Source: Pseudomonadota bacterium (GTDB lineage: Bacteria > Pseudomonadota > Alphaproteobacteria > Rhizobiales > Hyphomicrobiaceae). Taken from it: a stretch of 64,000 nt of DNA. A program made the translations under genes and the position numbers. Below, in pieces: positions 26,222 to 34,632 of this stretch. The notes beneath the pieces were generated by a model, which searched no databases, was not told the origin of the DNA, and saw nothing but the letters and a program-made list of their open reading frames with translations. Every line of letters starts with the position of its first letter. The stretch's first letter is position 1. The stretch is from positions 1-64,000 of the forward strand of contig JAEZRM010000090.1 of the NCBI GenBank assembly GCA_023412805.1, read 5' to 3'.

Positions 26222-26728
26222 ATGCGCCGCACGCAGCCCGCGCCTGCCTTCCCGAGCCCCGGGCACGACCATGCCCCGTGCCTCAAGGAAACGCTCAAAC
26301 GCGCGTCGGACGCCTTCGAGGCGAACGGCCTGAGGCTCACGCCCCTGCGCCGCCGCGTGCTGGAGGAGGTTGCCGGCTCTCACCACGCCGTGGGCGCCTA
26401 CGAGATCCTGGAGCGCCTTTCGCAGAAAGAGCGTACGCGTATGGCACCCATCTCCGTCTATCGGGCGCTCGACGCACTTCTGGAGATGGGCGTCGTCCAT
26501 CGCCTCGAGAGCCGCAATGCCTACTTCGCCTGCCACGCACCGCACGACAAGCATGGTGCGCGGCAGATCGTGCTCGCCTGCGAGCGTTGTGCGATGGTCG
26601 CTGAGATTGCGACGCCCGCGGCGTTCGAAGCCATCGACGGGGCCGCACGCGGCACAGGCTTTGCGCCGACCCGCGTCATGGTCGAAGTTGCCGGCCTGTG
26701 TGCGAGCTGCGCGGCGTCGCCACAATGA
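26222..26728 (+). CDS. zur: Fur family regulator, zinc uptake repressor type
   Basis: This 168-residue protein has the Fur winged helix (LRLTPLRRRVLEEVAGSHHAVGAYEIL, then ISVYRALDALLEMGVVHRLES) and the C-terminal metal and dimer domain with two CxxC pairs (CERCAMVAE and CASCAA), the structural zinc site. The gene overlaps znuC by 4 bp, so zinc-responsive repression of the operon from the upstream Zur box is well supported. The N-terminal 20 residues, with HDHAPC, are extra to the core. Confidence 0.9.
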   Translation: MRRTQPAPAFPSPGHDHAPCLKETLKRASDAFEANGLRLTPLRRRVLEEVAGSHHAVGAYEILERLSQKERTRMAPISVYRALDALLEMGVVHRLESRNAYFACHAPHDKHGARQIVLACERCAMVAEIATPAAFEAIDGAARGTGFAPTRVMVEVAGLCASCAASPQ

Positions 26729-27600
26729 GCGCGCACTCCCACGCCCATGGTGCCCATGACCACCATCATGGACACAGCCACGAGCATCATCACGACCACA
26801 CGCACCATCATCATGCGCATTCCGGCCGGCTGCCCGAGCGATCGGACATCCTGCTCTCAGCCCGCGACGTCCACTTTGCGCGCGCCGGTAGAACCATTCT
26901 CGAAGGTGTCGACCTCGATCTCGCACCGGGCGAAATCGTCACGCTGATCGGCCCTAATGGTGCCGGCAAGACGACCCTCGTGCGCATCCTGCTCGGATTG
27001 GAGCGAGCGGATCACGGTACGATCACACGCAGCGATGGCCTGACCGTCGGATACGCCCCACAGCGCTTCGATCGCGATCCCGCCATCCCCATGACCGTCG
27101 CGCGCTTTCTCGCGCTCGGCAGCCAACACACGCCTGCGCAAGCTGAAGCCGCCCTCAGCGAGGTCGGCGCGACACGCGTGATCGGCCAGCAGCTCTCGCA
27201 GCTCTCTGGCGGCGAGCTTCAGCGTGTTGTCCTTGCACGTGCGCTCTTGCGGCAGCCGAAACTTCTCGTTCTCGATGAGCCGGTGCGCGGCGTCGACTAC
27301 GCGGGCGAAGCGGAGTTGTACGACCTCATCGGCCGCATTCGCGATGCGCGTGGCGTCGGCATCCTGCTCGTCAGCCACGATCTGCACGTCGTCATGGCGC
27401 AGAGCGACCGCGTCATCTGCGTGAACCGCCACATCTGCTGCTCCGGCCAACCCGAGGCTGTCGCGCAGCATCCCGAATACGTGCGGCTCTTCGGCGCCGA
27501 GGCCGCGCGCTCCTTCGCCGTCTACCAGCACCAGCACGACCACAGCCACGACCTCACGGGCGCAGCGTTGCCGGTGAAAGAGGAGAGCGGCGAGCGCTAG
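26725..27600 (+). CDS. znuC: Zinc ABC transporter ATP-binding protein with histidine-rich N-terminus
   Basis: This 291-residue ATPase powers zinc import. It has Walker A GPNGAGKTTL, the signature LSGGELQRV, Walker B LLVLDEPVRGVD and the switch His in LLVSHDLH. It carries an unusual extension: residues 4-32 contain 18 histidines (for example HEHHHDHTHHHH), and the C-terminus has YQHQHDHSHD. These could hold or buffer zinc at the membrane. The start ATG overlaps the zur stop codon. No permease (znuB) or binding protein (znuA) gene follows; the hairpin repeat copy B begins at the next base. Confidence 0.92.
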   Translation: MSAHSHAHGAHDHHHGHSHEHHHDHTHHHHAHSGRLPERSDILLSARDVHFARAGRTILEGVDLDLAPGEIVTLIGPNGAGKTTLVRILLGLERADHGTITRSDGLTVGYAPQRFDRDPAIPMTVARFLALGSQHTPAQAEAALSEVGATRVIGQQLSQLSGGELQRVVLARALLRQPKLLVLDEPVRGVDYAGEAELYDLIGRIRDARGVGILLVSHDLHVVMAQSDRVICVNRHICCSGQPEAVAQHPEYVRLFGAEAARSFAVYQHQHDHSHDLTGAALPVKEESGER

Positions 27601-27670
27601 CTCGCGCCTTCGGCGCGAATGGGCTATCGCCCAAACCCATTCGGGGAGACCCCGAACCCCCTTTGTTTTA
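27601..27670 (+). repeat. Modular hairpin repeat, copy B
   Basis: This copy has the same order of modules as copy A with different bases: CGCGCC-TTC-GGCGCG, GGGC-TATC-GCCC, CGGGG-AGA-CCCCG, then AACCCCCTTTGTTTTATG. It starts directly after the znuC stop codon. The stems are kept although the base pairs differ from the other copies. Confidence 0.78.
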
Positions 27671-27800
27671 TGACTTGGAGTTCGCCGCGGGCGGGCCATG
27701 TCCCTTCTTCCCGCAAGAGCAGGGAGAGCGCGAGCACAGTCCCATTAACGCCGACCTAACTTTGGTGTGCGATGTTGCTGCTCTGCCCTGGAGTAGTCGC

Positions 27801-28208
27801 ATGTCGCAGCCAAGAGATTTGGACGCGTACCATCGAGAGCGCCGGACGAATGTCGAAGCATTCAACCGCTCACAGCTCGGCGTGGACAGCGAGCGGCGCG
27901 CACTTCAACTCAGGCGTCGCTTCAGCGCGATATCACGTCGCTATGAACGCGCCATACGGATCCGTCGGTGGACGCGCCGGGCTCTCATGGGCGCAGCAAT
28001 AGGGAGCGCCATCTATCTTGCGATCTGGCTGCTTTCGCCTTGGCCTGTCGGCACAACCGTTCGACACTTTGCCGCTGGAATAAACTGCAAGACCGCCCGT
28101 ACCGTCGGCCTCGCTCCAGCCCTGAGAGGCGCGCCAGGCTACTGGCCGCACAACGACGCTGACAGCGATGGCATCGCCTGCGAGCCGTGGCCGCCGCGAC
28201 GCCGATAA
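27801..28208 (+). CDS. Membrane-anchored protein with an excalibur calcium-binding domain
   Basis: This 135-residue protein has a basic N-terminal region of about 60 residues, one membrane helix (about 62-80), and a C-terminal excalibur domain: INCKTARTVGLAP followed by PGYWPHNDADSDGIACEPW. The DxDxDG acidic loop and the two cysteines are kept. In topology terms the excalibur domain is likely in the periplasm. It was probably placed here independently of znuC. The ATG at 27801 follows CTGGAGTAGTCGC. Confidence 0.82.
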   Translation: MSQPRDLDAYHRERRTNVEAFNRSQLGVDSERRALQLRRRFSAISRRYERAIRIRRWTRRALMGAAIGSAIYLAIWLLSPWPVGTTVRHFAAGINCKTARTVGLAPALRGAPGYWPHNDADSDGIACEPWPPRRR

Positions 28209-28210
28209 CC

Positions 28211-29554
28211 TCAATCCGTTTCCTTCTGCGCCTTTTCGGCGATCAGGCGGCGGCACAGCCATGCGCCGAACAGCGCGAAGACACTCGCGCCCGCGAGGTT
28301 GGCGCCGATCACGCCCGTCGGCCCCCAGTACATGCCGCCGATCGTCACGACGGGAATCGTACCGAGCGTGGCACGCCCCCAATTGAGCACGGTCGGCCAG
28401 TGCGGATGGCCGAGCGCATTCAATGCCGCGTTGGCAACGAACAGAATGCCGAGAAAGGTAAACATGGGTGAAAGATAAATGCAGTACGTGCGCAGAATGG
28501 CCGCTGTCTCGCCGGTCGCGCGGAACACGGCGATCAGGGGATCGACGGCAAGCGCCAGCGCGACCCACGCAATGGCCGTGAAGCCGATCGCCGTCAGGAT
28601 CGATACGTCGAAGGCCTCGCTGACACGCGACCACTGGCGCGCGCCGAGGTTCTGCCCGAGCACGGGCCCGACCGCTCCGGAGAGCGCGAAAATCGCACCG
28701 AAGGCAACGGGCGAGATGCGCCCGATGAGTGCCCAGGCCGCGACGGCGGCCGTGCCGTGGCTGGCGATCGCGTAAGTGACATAAGCGTTGGCGACAGGCG
28801 TTGCGAGATTGGTGAGCGTTGCGGGAACCGCAAAATTCAGGATCGTGCGCGCATCATCGATCACGTCCCTGAGGCGCGGCCATGCGAGGAGATCGTGCTT
28901 GCGCGTGAGCCAGTAGATGCCGAAGCCCGCGACAGCGATGCGCGAAATATTGGTGGCCCAGGCAGCGCCGTTGATGCCGAGGTCGAACGTGAAAATGAAA
29001 AGTGGATCAAGCGCAACATTCACGAAGGCGCCGACCAGCGTGACGTTCATCGAGCGGCGCGCATCCCCCTGCGAGCGAAGGATGGCCGATGAGCACATGC
29101 CGAGCGATAGGAACGTCATGAACGGCACGAGAATGCGCAGATAGCCGACAGCGAGCGCGTGCGTACGGCCTTCCGCGCCGATGAGCCGGATGATTTCCGG
29201 CACGTAGATCCACACGAGGATGCCGGAGATGGCCGCAAACAGCACCGCGTAGACGTGCGTACTGGCGCTGAGGGATTTGGCGCGCGCGAGATCGCCCGCA
29301 CCGATGGCCGGCGCGACGAGAGCGCTTGCCGCAATAGCCGTGCCGATGGCAACCGAGAGCAGCAGGAACAGCACCGTCGAGGCATAGCCGACGGCCGCGA
29401 TGATCTCGACATCGCCGAGCATGCTCAGAAAGAAGACGTTGGCGAGTTCGCCGAGAAAGATCGCCATGAGCCCGAACGCGGCTGCGCCGGTCATGCGGAG
29501 AACGTGTGCGGGAATGGAGCCCGTGACGAAACGGGCCCCGCGGTCGTTCGCCAT
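28211..29554 (-). CDS. MATE family efflux transporter
   Basis: This 447-residue inner-membrane protein has 12 hydrophobic segments in two halves, the MATE arrangement. It exports organic cations or drugs using a sodium or proton gradient. The stretches EIIAAVGYASTVLFLLLS and AWALIGRISPVAFGAIFALS sit at equivalent places of the two halves. It ends 2 bp from the convergent excalibur gene, and recR lies 14 bp upstream, probably in the same transcript. Confidence 0.92.
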   Translation of the reverse strand: MANDRGARFVTGSIPAHVLRMTGAAAFGLMAIFLGELANVFFLSMLGDVEIIAAVGYASTVLFLLLSVAIGTAIAASALVAPAIGAGDLARAKSLSASTHVYAVLFAAISGILVWIYVPEIIRLIGAEGRTHALAVGYLRILVPFMTFLSLGMCSSAILRSQGDARRSMNVTLVGAFVNVALDPLFIFTFDLGINGAAWATNISRIAVAGFGIYWLTRKHDLLAWPRLRDVIDDARTILNFAVPATLTNLATPVANAYVTYAIASHGTAAVAAWALIGRISPVAFGAIFALSGAVGPVLGQNLGARQWSRVSEAFDVSILTAIGFTAIAWVALALAVDPLIAVFRATGETAAILRTYCIYLSPMFTFLGILFVANAALNALGHPHWPTVLNWGRATLGTIPVVTIGGMYWGPTGVIGANLAGASVFALFGAWLCRRLIAEKAQKETD

Positions 29555-29568
29555 TTGGGCTGGCTTTC

Positions 29569-30174
29569 TTAGAGCGTCCGCCGCGAGCGGATCGCGGCAG
29601 CGAGCGTGCCTTCGTCGAGATAGTCGAGTTCACCCCCTACGGGCACCCCGTGCTGCAGTCCGGACACCTTCACATCCGCATCGGCAAGCTGTTCTCGCAC
29701 ATAGTGCGCCGTCGACTGCCCTTCAACCGTGGCATTGAGGGCGAGCAGCACCTCGCGAACTTCACTCGTATGCACGCGCTCGACCAGCCGGGCGATATTG
29801 AGCTGATCGGGCCCAATGCCGTCGAGGGGCGACAAATGTCCGCCGAGCACATGATAGAGGCCGTTGACGACGCCCGCGCGTTCAAGCGCCCAGAGATCGC
29901 CGATCTCCTCGACGACGACGATGAGCGAGCGATCGCGTCGCGGATCCGCACAGAGCGTGCACGGCGAGACCGTATCGAGATTGGCGCAGATTTCGCACGA
30001 GACGAGATTGCGCGCGGCTTCCTGCATGGCGGATGCCAGCGGCTCCAGCAGCTCTTGGCGTCGCTTCAGGAGCGCGAGCGCAGCCTTGCGCGCCGAACGC
30101 GATCCGAGCCCCGGCAGACGCGCCAGGAGCTGTATCAGGCGCTCGATCTCGGGCCCTGCGATCCTGCCTTTCAT
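29569..30174 (-). CDS. recR: Recombination protein RecR
   Basis: This 201-residue DNA-repair protein works with RecF and RecO at single-strand gaps. It has the helix-hairpin-helix (RLPGLGSRSARKAALALLK), the four-cysteine zinc finger at 60, 63, 72 and 75 (CEIC and CTLC) and the Toprim domain (SLIVVVEEIGDLWALERAG). The usual dnaX-ybaB partners are not upstream; threonine aldolase is. ATG 30174 is used; the frame extends to 30261 without domain content. Confidence 0.96.
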   Translation of the reverse strand: MKGRIAGPEIERLIQLLARLPGLGSRSARKAALALLKRRQELLEPLASAMQEAARNLVSCEICANLDTVSPCTLCADPRRDRSLIVVVEEIGDLWALERAGVVNGLYHVLGGHLSPLDGIGPDQLNIARLVERVHTSEVREVLLALNATVEGQSTAHYVREQLADADVKVSGLQHGVPVGGELDYLDEGTLAAAIRSRRTL

Positions 30175-30205
30175 GACACGTGTGCTTTCCTGGCGAGCGC
30201 GAGGT

Positions 30206-31291
30206 TCAGCGCCGCCCGCGGCCGCGCGTTTCGCCCGCCATCTCACGCGATGGCGCGACACCCTGTATGGCCTTTGTCAGATCGGCGGCGAAGCGATCGA
30301 CCGTATCGGGTGACGTATCCCACGCGCACATCAGGCGGCAACCACCAGCACCGATGAACGTGTAGAAGCGCCAGCCCTTCTCGCGGAGCTTGGCTTGCGC
30401 GACCGGTGGGATCTCCGCGAAGACCGCGTTCGATTCGACGGGAAACATGAGGTTCACGCCTTCGAGCTGCGTGATGTGATCGGCGAGCCGCTTGGCCATG
30501 GCATTGGCGTGGCGGGCATTGCGCAACCACACGTCGTTCTCGAGCAGACCGAGCCACGGCGCCGAAACGAAGCGCATCTTCGAGGCGAGCTGACCCGCCT
30601 GCTTGACGCGCCACGCGAAGTCCTCGGCGAGTTCCTTCTTGAAGAAGACCACCGCCTCGCCGACGGGAAGCCCGTTTTTGGTTCCGCCGAAGCAAAGCAC
30701 ATCGATTCCCGCCCGCCACGTGATCTCGGACGGATGGCAGCCGAGCGTCGCCACGGCATTGGCGAAGCGCGCGCCATCCATGTGGATGTTGAGCCCGTGC
30801 CGCTTGGCAATGGCCGCGATGGCGCGCAGCTCCTCGACCGTATAGACCGTGCCCACTTCGGTCGATTGCGTGAGCGAAACGGCCTTGGGTTTCGGAAAAT
30901 GGATGTCGGTGCGCTTCTTCGCCGTGAACTCGATGATGTCGGGCGTGAGCTTGCCGAGCGGTCCCTCGACGGCCAGCAGCTTCGACCCCGCCGAGAAGAA
31001 TTCCGGCGCCCCGCACTCATCCGTCTCGATATGGCTCAGCTCATGGCAAATCACGGCATGAAAGGGCTGGCACATGGCCGAGAGCGTCACCGAATTGGCG
31101 GCCGTGCCATTGAAGACGAAGAAGACGTCGCAGTCGGTCTGGAAGAGCGCGCGCAGCCCATCGCATACCGCCGCCGTCCAACGATCCTCGCCGTAGGAAA
31201 GCTCGTGGCCTGTGGCATTGGCCCGCTTGAGCGCAGCCATGGCCTCGGGACAGATGCCGGCATTGTTGTCGGAGGCGAAGTGCTGCGTCAT
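30206..31291 (-). CDS. Low-specificity L-threonine aldolase
   Basis: This 361-residue PLP enzyme of the beta-eliminating lyase/threonine aldolase family cleaves L-threonine or beta-hydroxy amino acids to glycine and an aldehyde. The PLP lysine is in CFGGTKNGLPVG, and the typical N-terminus FASDNNAGICPEAM and HMDGARFANA are present. GAGGAAC lies 9 bases before ATG 31291; a GTG at 31306 overlaps that site and is less likely. recR follows after 31 bp. Confidence 0.93.
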   Translation of the reverse strand: MTQHFASDNNAGICPEAMAALKRANATGHELSYGEDRWTAAVCDGLRALFQTDCDVFFVFNGTAANSVTLSAMCQPFHAVICHELSHIETDECGAPEFFSAGSKLLAVEGPLGKLTPDIIEFTAKKRTDIHFPKPKAVSLTQSTEVGTVYTVEELRAIAAIAKRHGLNIHMDGARFANAVATLGCHPSEITWRAGIDVLCFGGTKNGLPVGEAVVFFKKELAEDFAWRVKQAGQLASKMRFVSAPWLGLLENDVWLRNARHANAMAKRLADHITQLEGVNLMFPVESNAVFAEIPPVAQAKLREKGWRFYTFIGAGGCRLMCAWDTSPDTVDRFAADLTKAIQGVAPSREMAGETRGRGRR

Positions 31292-31380
31292 GAACAAGTT
31301 CCTCACGGGCGATCCGGCCGGGCAGACGTACTGCCCGCGCCGGCGACCATAGCCGTCCGAGCCCGCAAGGTCATCAGGAA

Positions 31381-31411
31381 GGATGCAGCGCCCGGCATGG
31401 GCGCTGCATCC
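31381..31411 (-). terminator. Perfect 13-bp hairpin after the methyltransferase gene
   Basis: GGATGCAGCGCCC and GGGCGCTGCATCC form a perfect stem with a 5-nt loop. It lies 12 bp beyond the methyltransferase stop codon. On the minus strand TTCCT follows, so the T run is weak, but the position fits a terminator. Confidence 0.6.
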
Positions 31412-31422
31412 TCGCGCCCGCG

Positions 31423-32364
31423 CTACCGCACGAGCCTGACCGCGTCGTCCGCGTGATGCTTGAAGCGCCGTCCGAAGGCATGGCGTGCGCCGCTCGTCAC
31501 CGAAACGAGCCGTTCGAGTGGTTGGTCACTGCGCTCCGCGTCCGGACGCGAGAGGAAGAACTCGGCGTGCAGGAGGCCATCCTCCTCTTTACCGCTTGGA
31601 TCGACACCGACTGCGCGCAGCGCCCCAAGCGTGTCCGAGTACTCACGCTCGGAGTGAAAGCGGCGTTGAACAAATGTCACACTTTCCAGCTTGTCCGTGA
31701 CGAGCTGGCGACGTGCCAGCACATCCTGAATAGCGTCGAACGGATAGAGGCGCAGCACGAACGAGGCGACCCAGGGATTGGATGTGCGGATAGCGCCGAG
31801 CACGCGCGAAAACGTCTTCTCGGTGACATAGCCGACGCAACCGGTCGAGATCACGAGATCGACGTTCCCGAGAGCGTCGGCAAGTTGCGGCGAAAGGTCG
31901 TTTGTCTCCAGATCCTCGGCAAAGCCCTGGTCGAGTATGCCGGCGCGCGTCGCGTAGCTGATCGCCGGCTTCGAAATGTCGAGGCCGATAAGGCGCGCGT
32001 TCGTCGGACGCGGCCATGACTCGAAGTAGCGGCGATCCAAGGCTGCGACCTCGCTCGGCGTCACGCCGTGCGCCTGCAGATCGGCGTATCGATGTGCCAG
32101 GCGATCCATCGAAAGCGGCGATCGCAACAGAGCAGCATTTATGCCGTAGCTGCATCCGATATCGAGAACGTTGATGCGCCGTCCGCGCAGCGCGGTCAGC
32201 GTATCGCAGAGCCGCCGGAAGATCGGGCGGGCGAGCGACGGTATGATGTAGTCCAGTCCATGAAGGACGCGAAAGTATTCGCGTGGATCCTCGCGTGTAT
32301 AGATCTGATCGAAATTAGCCTTCACATCAGCATATTCCGAATCGAGCGCTTGCTTCGCAGTCAT
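31423..32364 (-). CDS. Class I SAM-dependent methyltransferase
   Basis: This 313-residue protein has the SAM-binding motif I NVLDIGCSYGINAALL (near residue 66) and a later VDLVISTGCVGYVTE motif of Rossmann methyltransferases. A helical part with ARPIFRRLCDTLTAL precedes it. The substrate is unknown. ATG 32364 is used because the protein core begins there, although an ATG at 32385 gives seven more residues; AGAGGAG lies between them. Confidence 0.82.
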   Translation of the reverse strand: MTAKQALDSEYADVKANFDQIYTREDPREYFRVLHGLDYIIPSLARPIFRRLCDTLTALRGRRINVLDIGCSYGINAALLRSPLSMDRLAHRYADLQAHGVTPSEVAALDRRYFESWPRPTNARLIGLDISKPAISYATRAGILDQGFAEDLETNDLSPQLADALGNVDLVISTGCVGYVTEKTFSRVLGAIRTSNPWVASFVLRLYPFDAIQDVLARRQLVTDKLESVTFVQRRFHSEREYSDTLGALRAVGVDPSGKEEDGLLHAEFFLSRPDAERSDQPLERLVSVTSGARHAFGRRFKHHADDAVRLVR

Positions 32365-32619
32365 CGCTCCAGTGGCTCCTCTCATAGATGTTGCAGGCCC
32401 CCGCCAAGCCATTCCGTGCGGGCAACACACCAGCTTGTGTGCAGAAGGGTCGAACCGCGCGCCTTCCCCAAAAGGCACGCTTAGCGGCCATCGGGGTGAT
32501 GGGCGCTCTCGAAAGCGTCGGCTTGTGATTATGCGCTCAGAGAATGCAATCATACAGCCTGCGGCCGCCGAGTGCAAAATCGGCCGCCTATAGCGTCCAA
32601 AAACCCAGTAAAATGGGCC

Positions 32620-33498
32620 TCACGGGGGCTTAGCTGGCTTGCCCGCGGGCTTGTTGGCCTTGTCCTTGTGAAAAAGGCCTGTCGCAATGGCGCGCGCGAG
32701 GTATTCGGCGCTGCATTCGTACGACGCCTCGGTCAGCCGCGCGCGGGCCGCCGGCGTTCCCTGCTCGCCACGCAGACGTGCGAGCGTCTCGACGGCCTCG
32801 TAGCGCCCCACCCGCATAATCCCGAGTTCGGTCGCGACCTTCTTCAAGGCCTTGCGTATCGCCTGATAGTGCGCGTCCTTGGTCAACGCCTTGGCATACT
32901 GAAGCCCGATGAGCGCCACATCCACATCGTGCGCCTTCAACCAGACAAGCGTCTTGCCGAGCGTCTCCTCGAAGTCCTCGATCGGCAACCGTGCGAGCGC
33001 ATCGGCCGTACCGACCTGCCACAGCACGAGATCGGGCTCGACGAGCGCCACTTCCATCTTGATGCGCGCGCCCGCATCGCGCGCGAGTTCACCCGAGACA
33101 CCGCGATGGACGATCTCGACCTGCAGGCCCTTGAAAGTCTGCTCGAGGAACTGCTCGACGAGGTCGTAATAGCCGCCCGCGGCGGGATCACGTCGCACGA
33201 TCGGTGAAGCACCGATCGCGAGAATCCTAATCTTCTGGCGCTCGCGCATGGCTTTCAGCACATTGGGCAAGGGGCTCTGCGTCACGACCTCGGTCGCGCC
33301 GACCTGACACTCGCGCGTGACGGGCGGCAGGTTTTCCTCGGGCTTTGCCTGAGAGGAACCGGCTTGCGCCGCCGCCGGCGCTTCCGGCGCGCCCTGCTGG
33401 CCCGATGCGTAGACCGGGAGCCCTGCTATCAGCACAACGACGAGAGGCAGCCACTTCAGGCTTCCGCTCCAACTCGCGAGCGCCACTCGGCCAGCCAT
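32620..33498 (-). CDS. SGNH/GDSL-like hydrolase, exported
   Basis: This 292-residue protein has an N-terminal hydrophobic signal (SLKWLPLVVVLIAGLPVYA), an alanine/glutamine-rich linker and an SGNH fold: block I ILAIGASPIVRRDP, block II region VHRGVSGELA, and block III LVLWQVGTADAL. Block I has GAS instead of GDS, and block III lacks the usual GxND, so activity is not certain. It ends with a Lys/Pro-rich tail. Its start overlaps the end of the OpgC gene by 43 bp, so it is translationally coupled to an acyltransferase; the pair may add and remove acyl groups on a periplasmic glycan. Confidence 0.75.
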   Translation of the reverse strand: MAGRVALASWSGSLKWLPLVVVLIAGLPVYASGQQGAPEAPAAAQAGSSQAKPEENLPPVTRECQVGATEVVTQSPLPNVLKAMRERQKIRILAIGASPIVRRDPAAGGYYDLVEQFLEQTFKGLQVEIVHRGVSGELARDAGARIKMEVALVEPDLVLWQVGTADALARLPIEDFEETLGKTLVWLKAHDVDVALIGLQYAKALTKDAHYQAIRKALKKVATELGIMRVGRYEAVETLARLRGEQGTPAARARLTEASYECSAEYLARAIATGLFHKDKANKPAGKPAKPP

Positions 33499-34547
33499 GC
33501 CACCAGTCCCATGAGAGCCACGCCGCCTGCTACAAGCAGCGTGTCAAGCCATACGCCGTCCGGCAACGTAAATCTCAGAATCTGGCAAACCAGACTGAGG
33601 ATAGATGCCGCGCAGAACACTTCGAGCGAATTCCGGCCGAGCATTGCAAGATATGCGACAGCACTCGGGACGGCCCTAGCAATATGAGGATAGACGATCG
33701 ACATGACAGCGACCAGCGCCAGGAATTGAATGATCCTGATTGGGGTCGCGAACGTCTTGCCATTAATGAATAGCAACTTCGGTTCTGGAACAGTCGTCGG
33801 ATCGATCCAAGTACCACCCGTCAGAACAAAGATCGTCCCGACGATGACAATTGGTAACGTCGCCCATCGAATAGGAACGATATTGCGACGCACCCAGGCT
33901 CCAAGACCGCGATCCCGCGCCAGAACCAGCCCCAGCACGAAGATAAACTGCCACGTCAACGGATTGAAGAACCACTGTCCTTCGACCGGCCATGCCGGGA
34001 TCGTCAGCGGCACGATCAGCGAAACCAGATAGAGCGTGAAAGAGGCCGGCAGCAAAAGGCTCGGCGCCACGCGGTCGATGACGGCCAGCAGTGGTGCCAC
34101 AAGCATGAGTGCGACATAGAGCGGCAGAATGTCGAAGTAGCCGAGCTGGTGGCTGAGTAGCGCAATGCCGATGTGCGTCTCGACCGGTCGGTAGAAGACG
34201 GCGGCCGCATTGTGCCACTCGAGCAACAGCGGATTGTCCAGAAGGCGGGAGGTGATTGCGAGGATGGCGATCGCCAGCATCACGATCATCATATGCGCGG
34301 CATAGAGGGTGACGGCGCGCCCGCCGAGCCGGAACACGACCTGATGCATGGGCGTCGGTCGGTTGATGTCGCCGACCACGTACCGCAGCGACCAACCCGC
34401 GAGAAAAACGAAGAGCTCAGCCGAATCCGAGATCGACACCGCCCGATGCGTGAACTGGTCGAAGAAAATACCCGGAATGTGATTGATGAAAATCGAGACG
34501 AGTGCAAAGCCGCGCCAGAAGTCTACGGCATTGGGGGCTCGTGGCAT
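33456..34547 (-). CDS. opgC: OpgC-family acyltransferase
   Basis: This 363-residue inner-membrane protein has about ten hydrophobic helices. The N-terminal FWRGFALVSIFINHIPGIF contains the His of the acyltransferase core, and the HRAVSISDSAELFVFLAGWS segment is typical of OpgC, which transfers succinyl groups to periplasmic glucans. No glucan synthesis genes (opgGH) are nearby. The SGNH gene overlaps its 3' end. Confidence 0.85.
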   Translation of the reverse strand: MPRAPNAVDFWRGFALVSIFINHIPGIFFDQFTHRAVSISDSAELFVFLAGWSLRYVVGDINRPTPMHQVVFRLGGRAVTLYAAHMMIVMLAIAILAITSRLLDNPLLLEWHNAAAVFYRPVETHIGIALLSHQLGYFDILPLYVALMLVAPLLAVIDRVAPSLLLPASFTLYLVSLIVPLTIPAWPVEGQWFFNPLTWQFIFVLGLVLARDRGLGAWVRRNIVPIRWATLPIVIVGTIFVLTGGTWIDPTTVPEPKLLFINGKTFATPIRIIQFLALVAVMSIVYPHIARAVPSAVAYLAMLGRNSLEVFCAASILSLVCQILRFTLPDGVWLDTLLVAGGVALMGLVAWLAEWRSRVGAEA

Positions 34548-34632
34548 CGGTTGGGTCCGACGTTGATCGTATCAAAAAGCACGTTGCGGCGGCGGAGCAG
34601 GCTAAACATACCAGCCACACCGCCCATATCCG

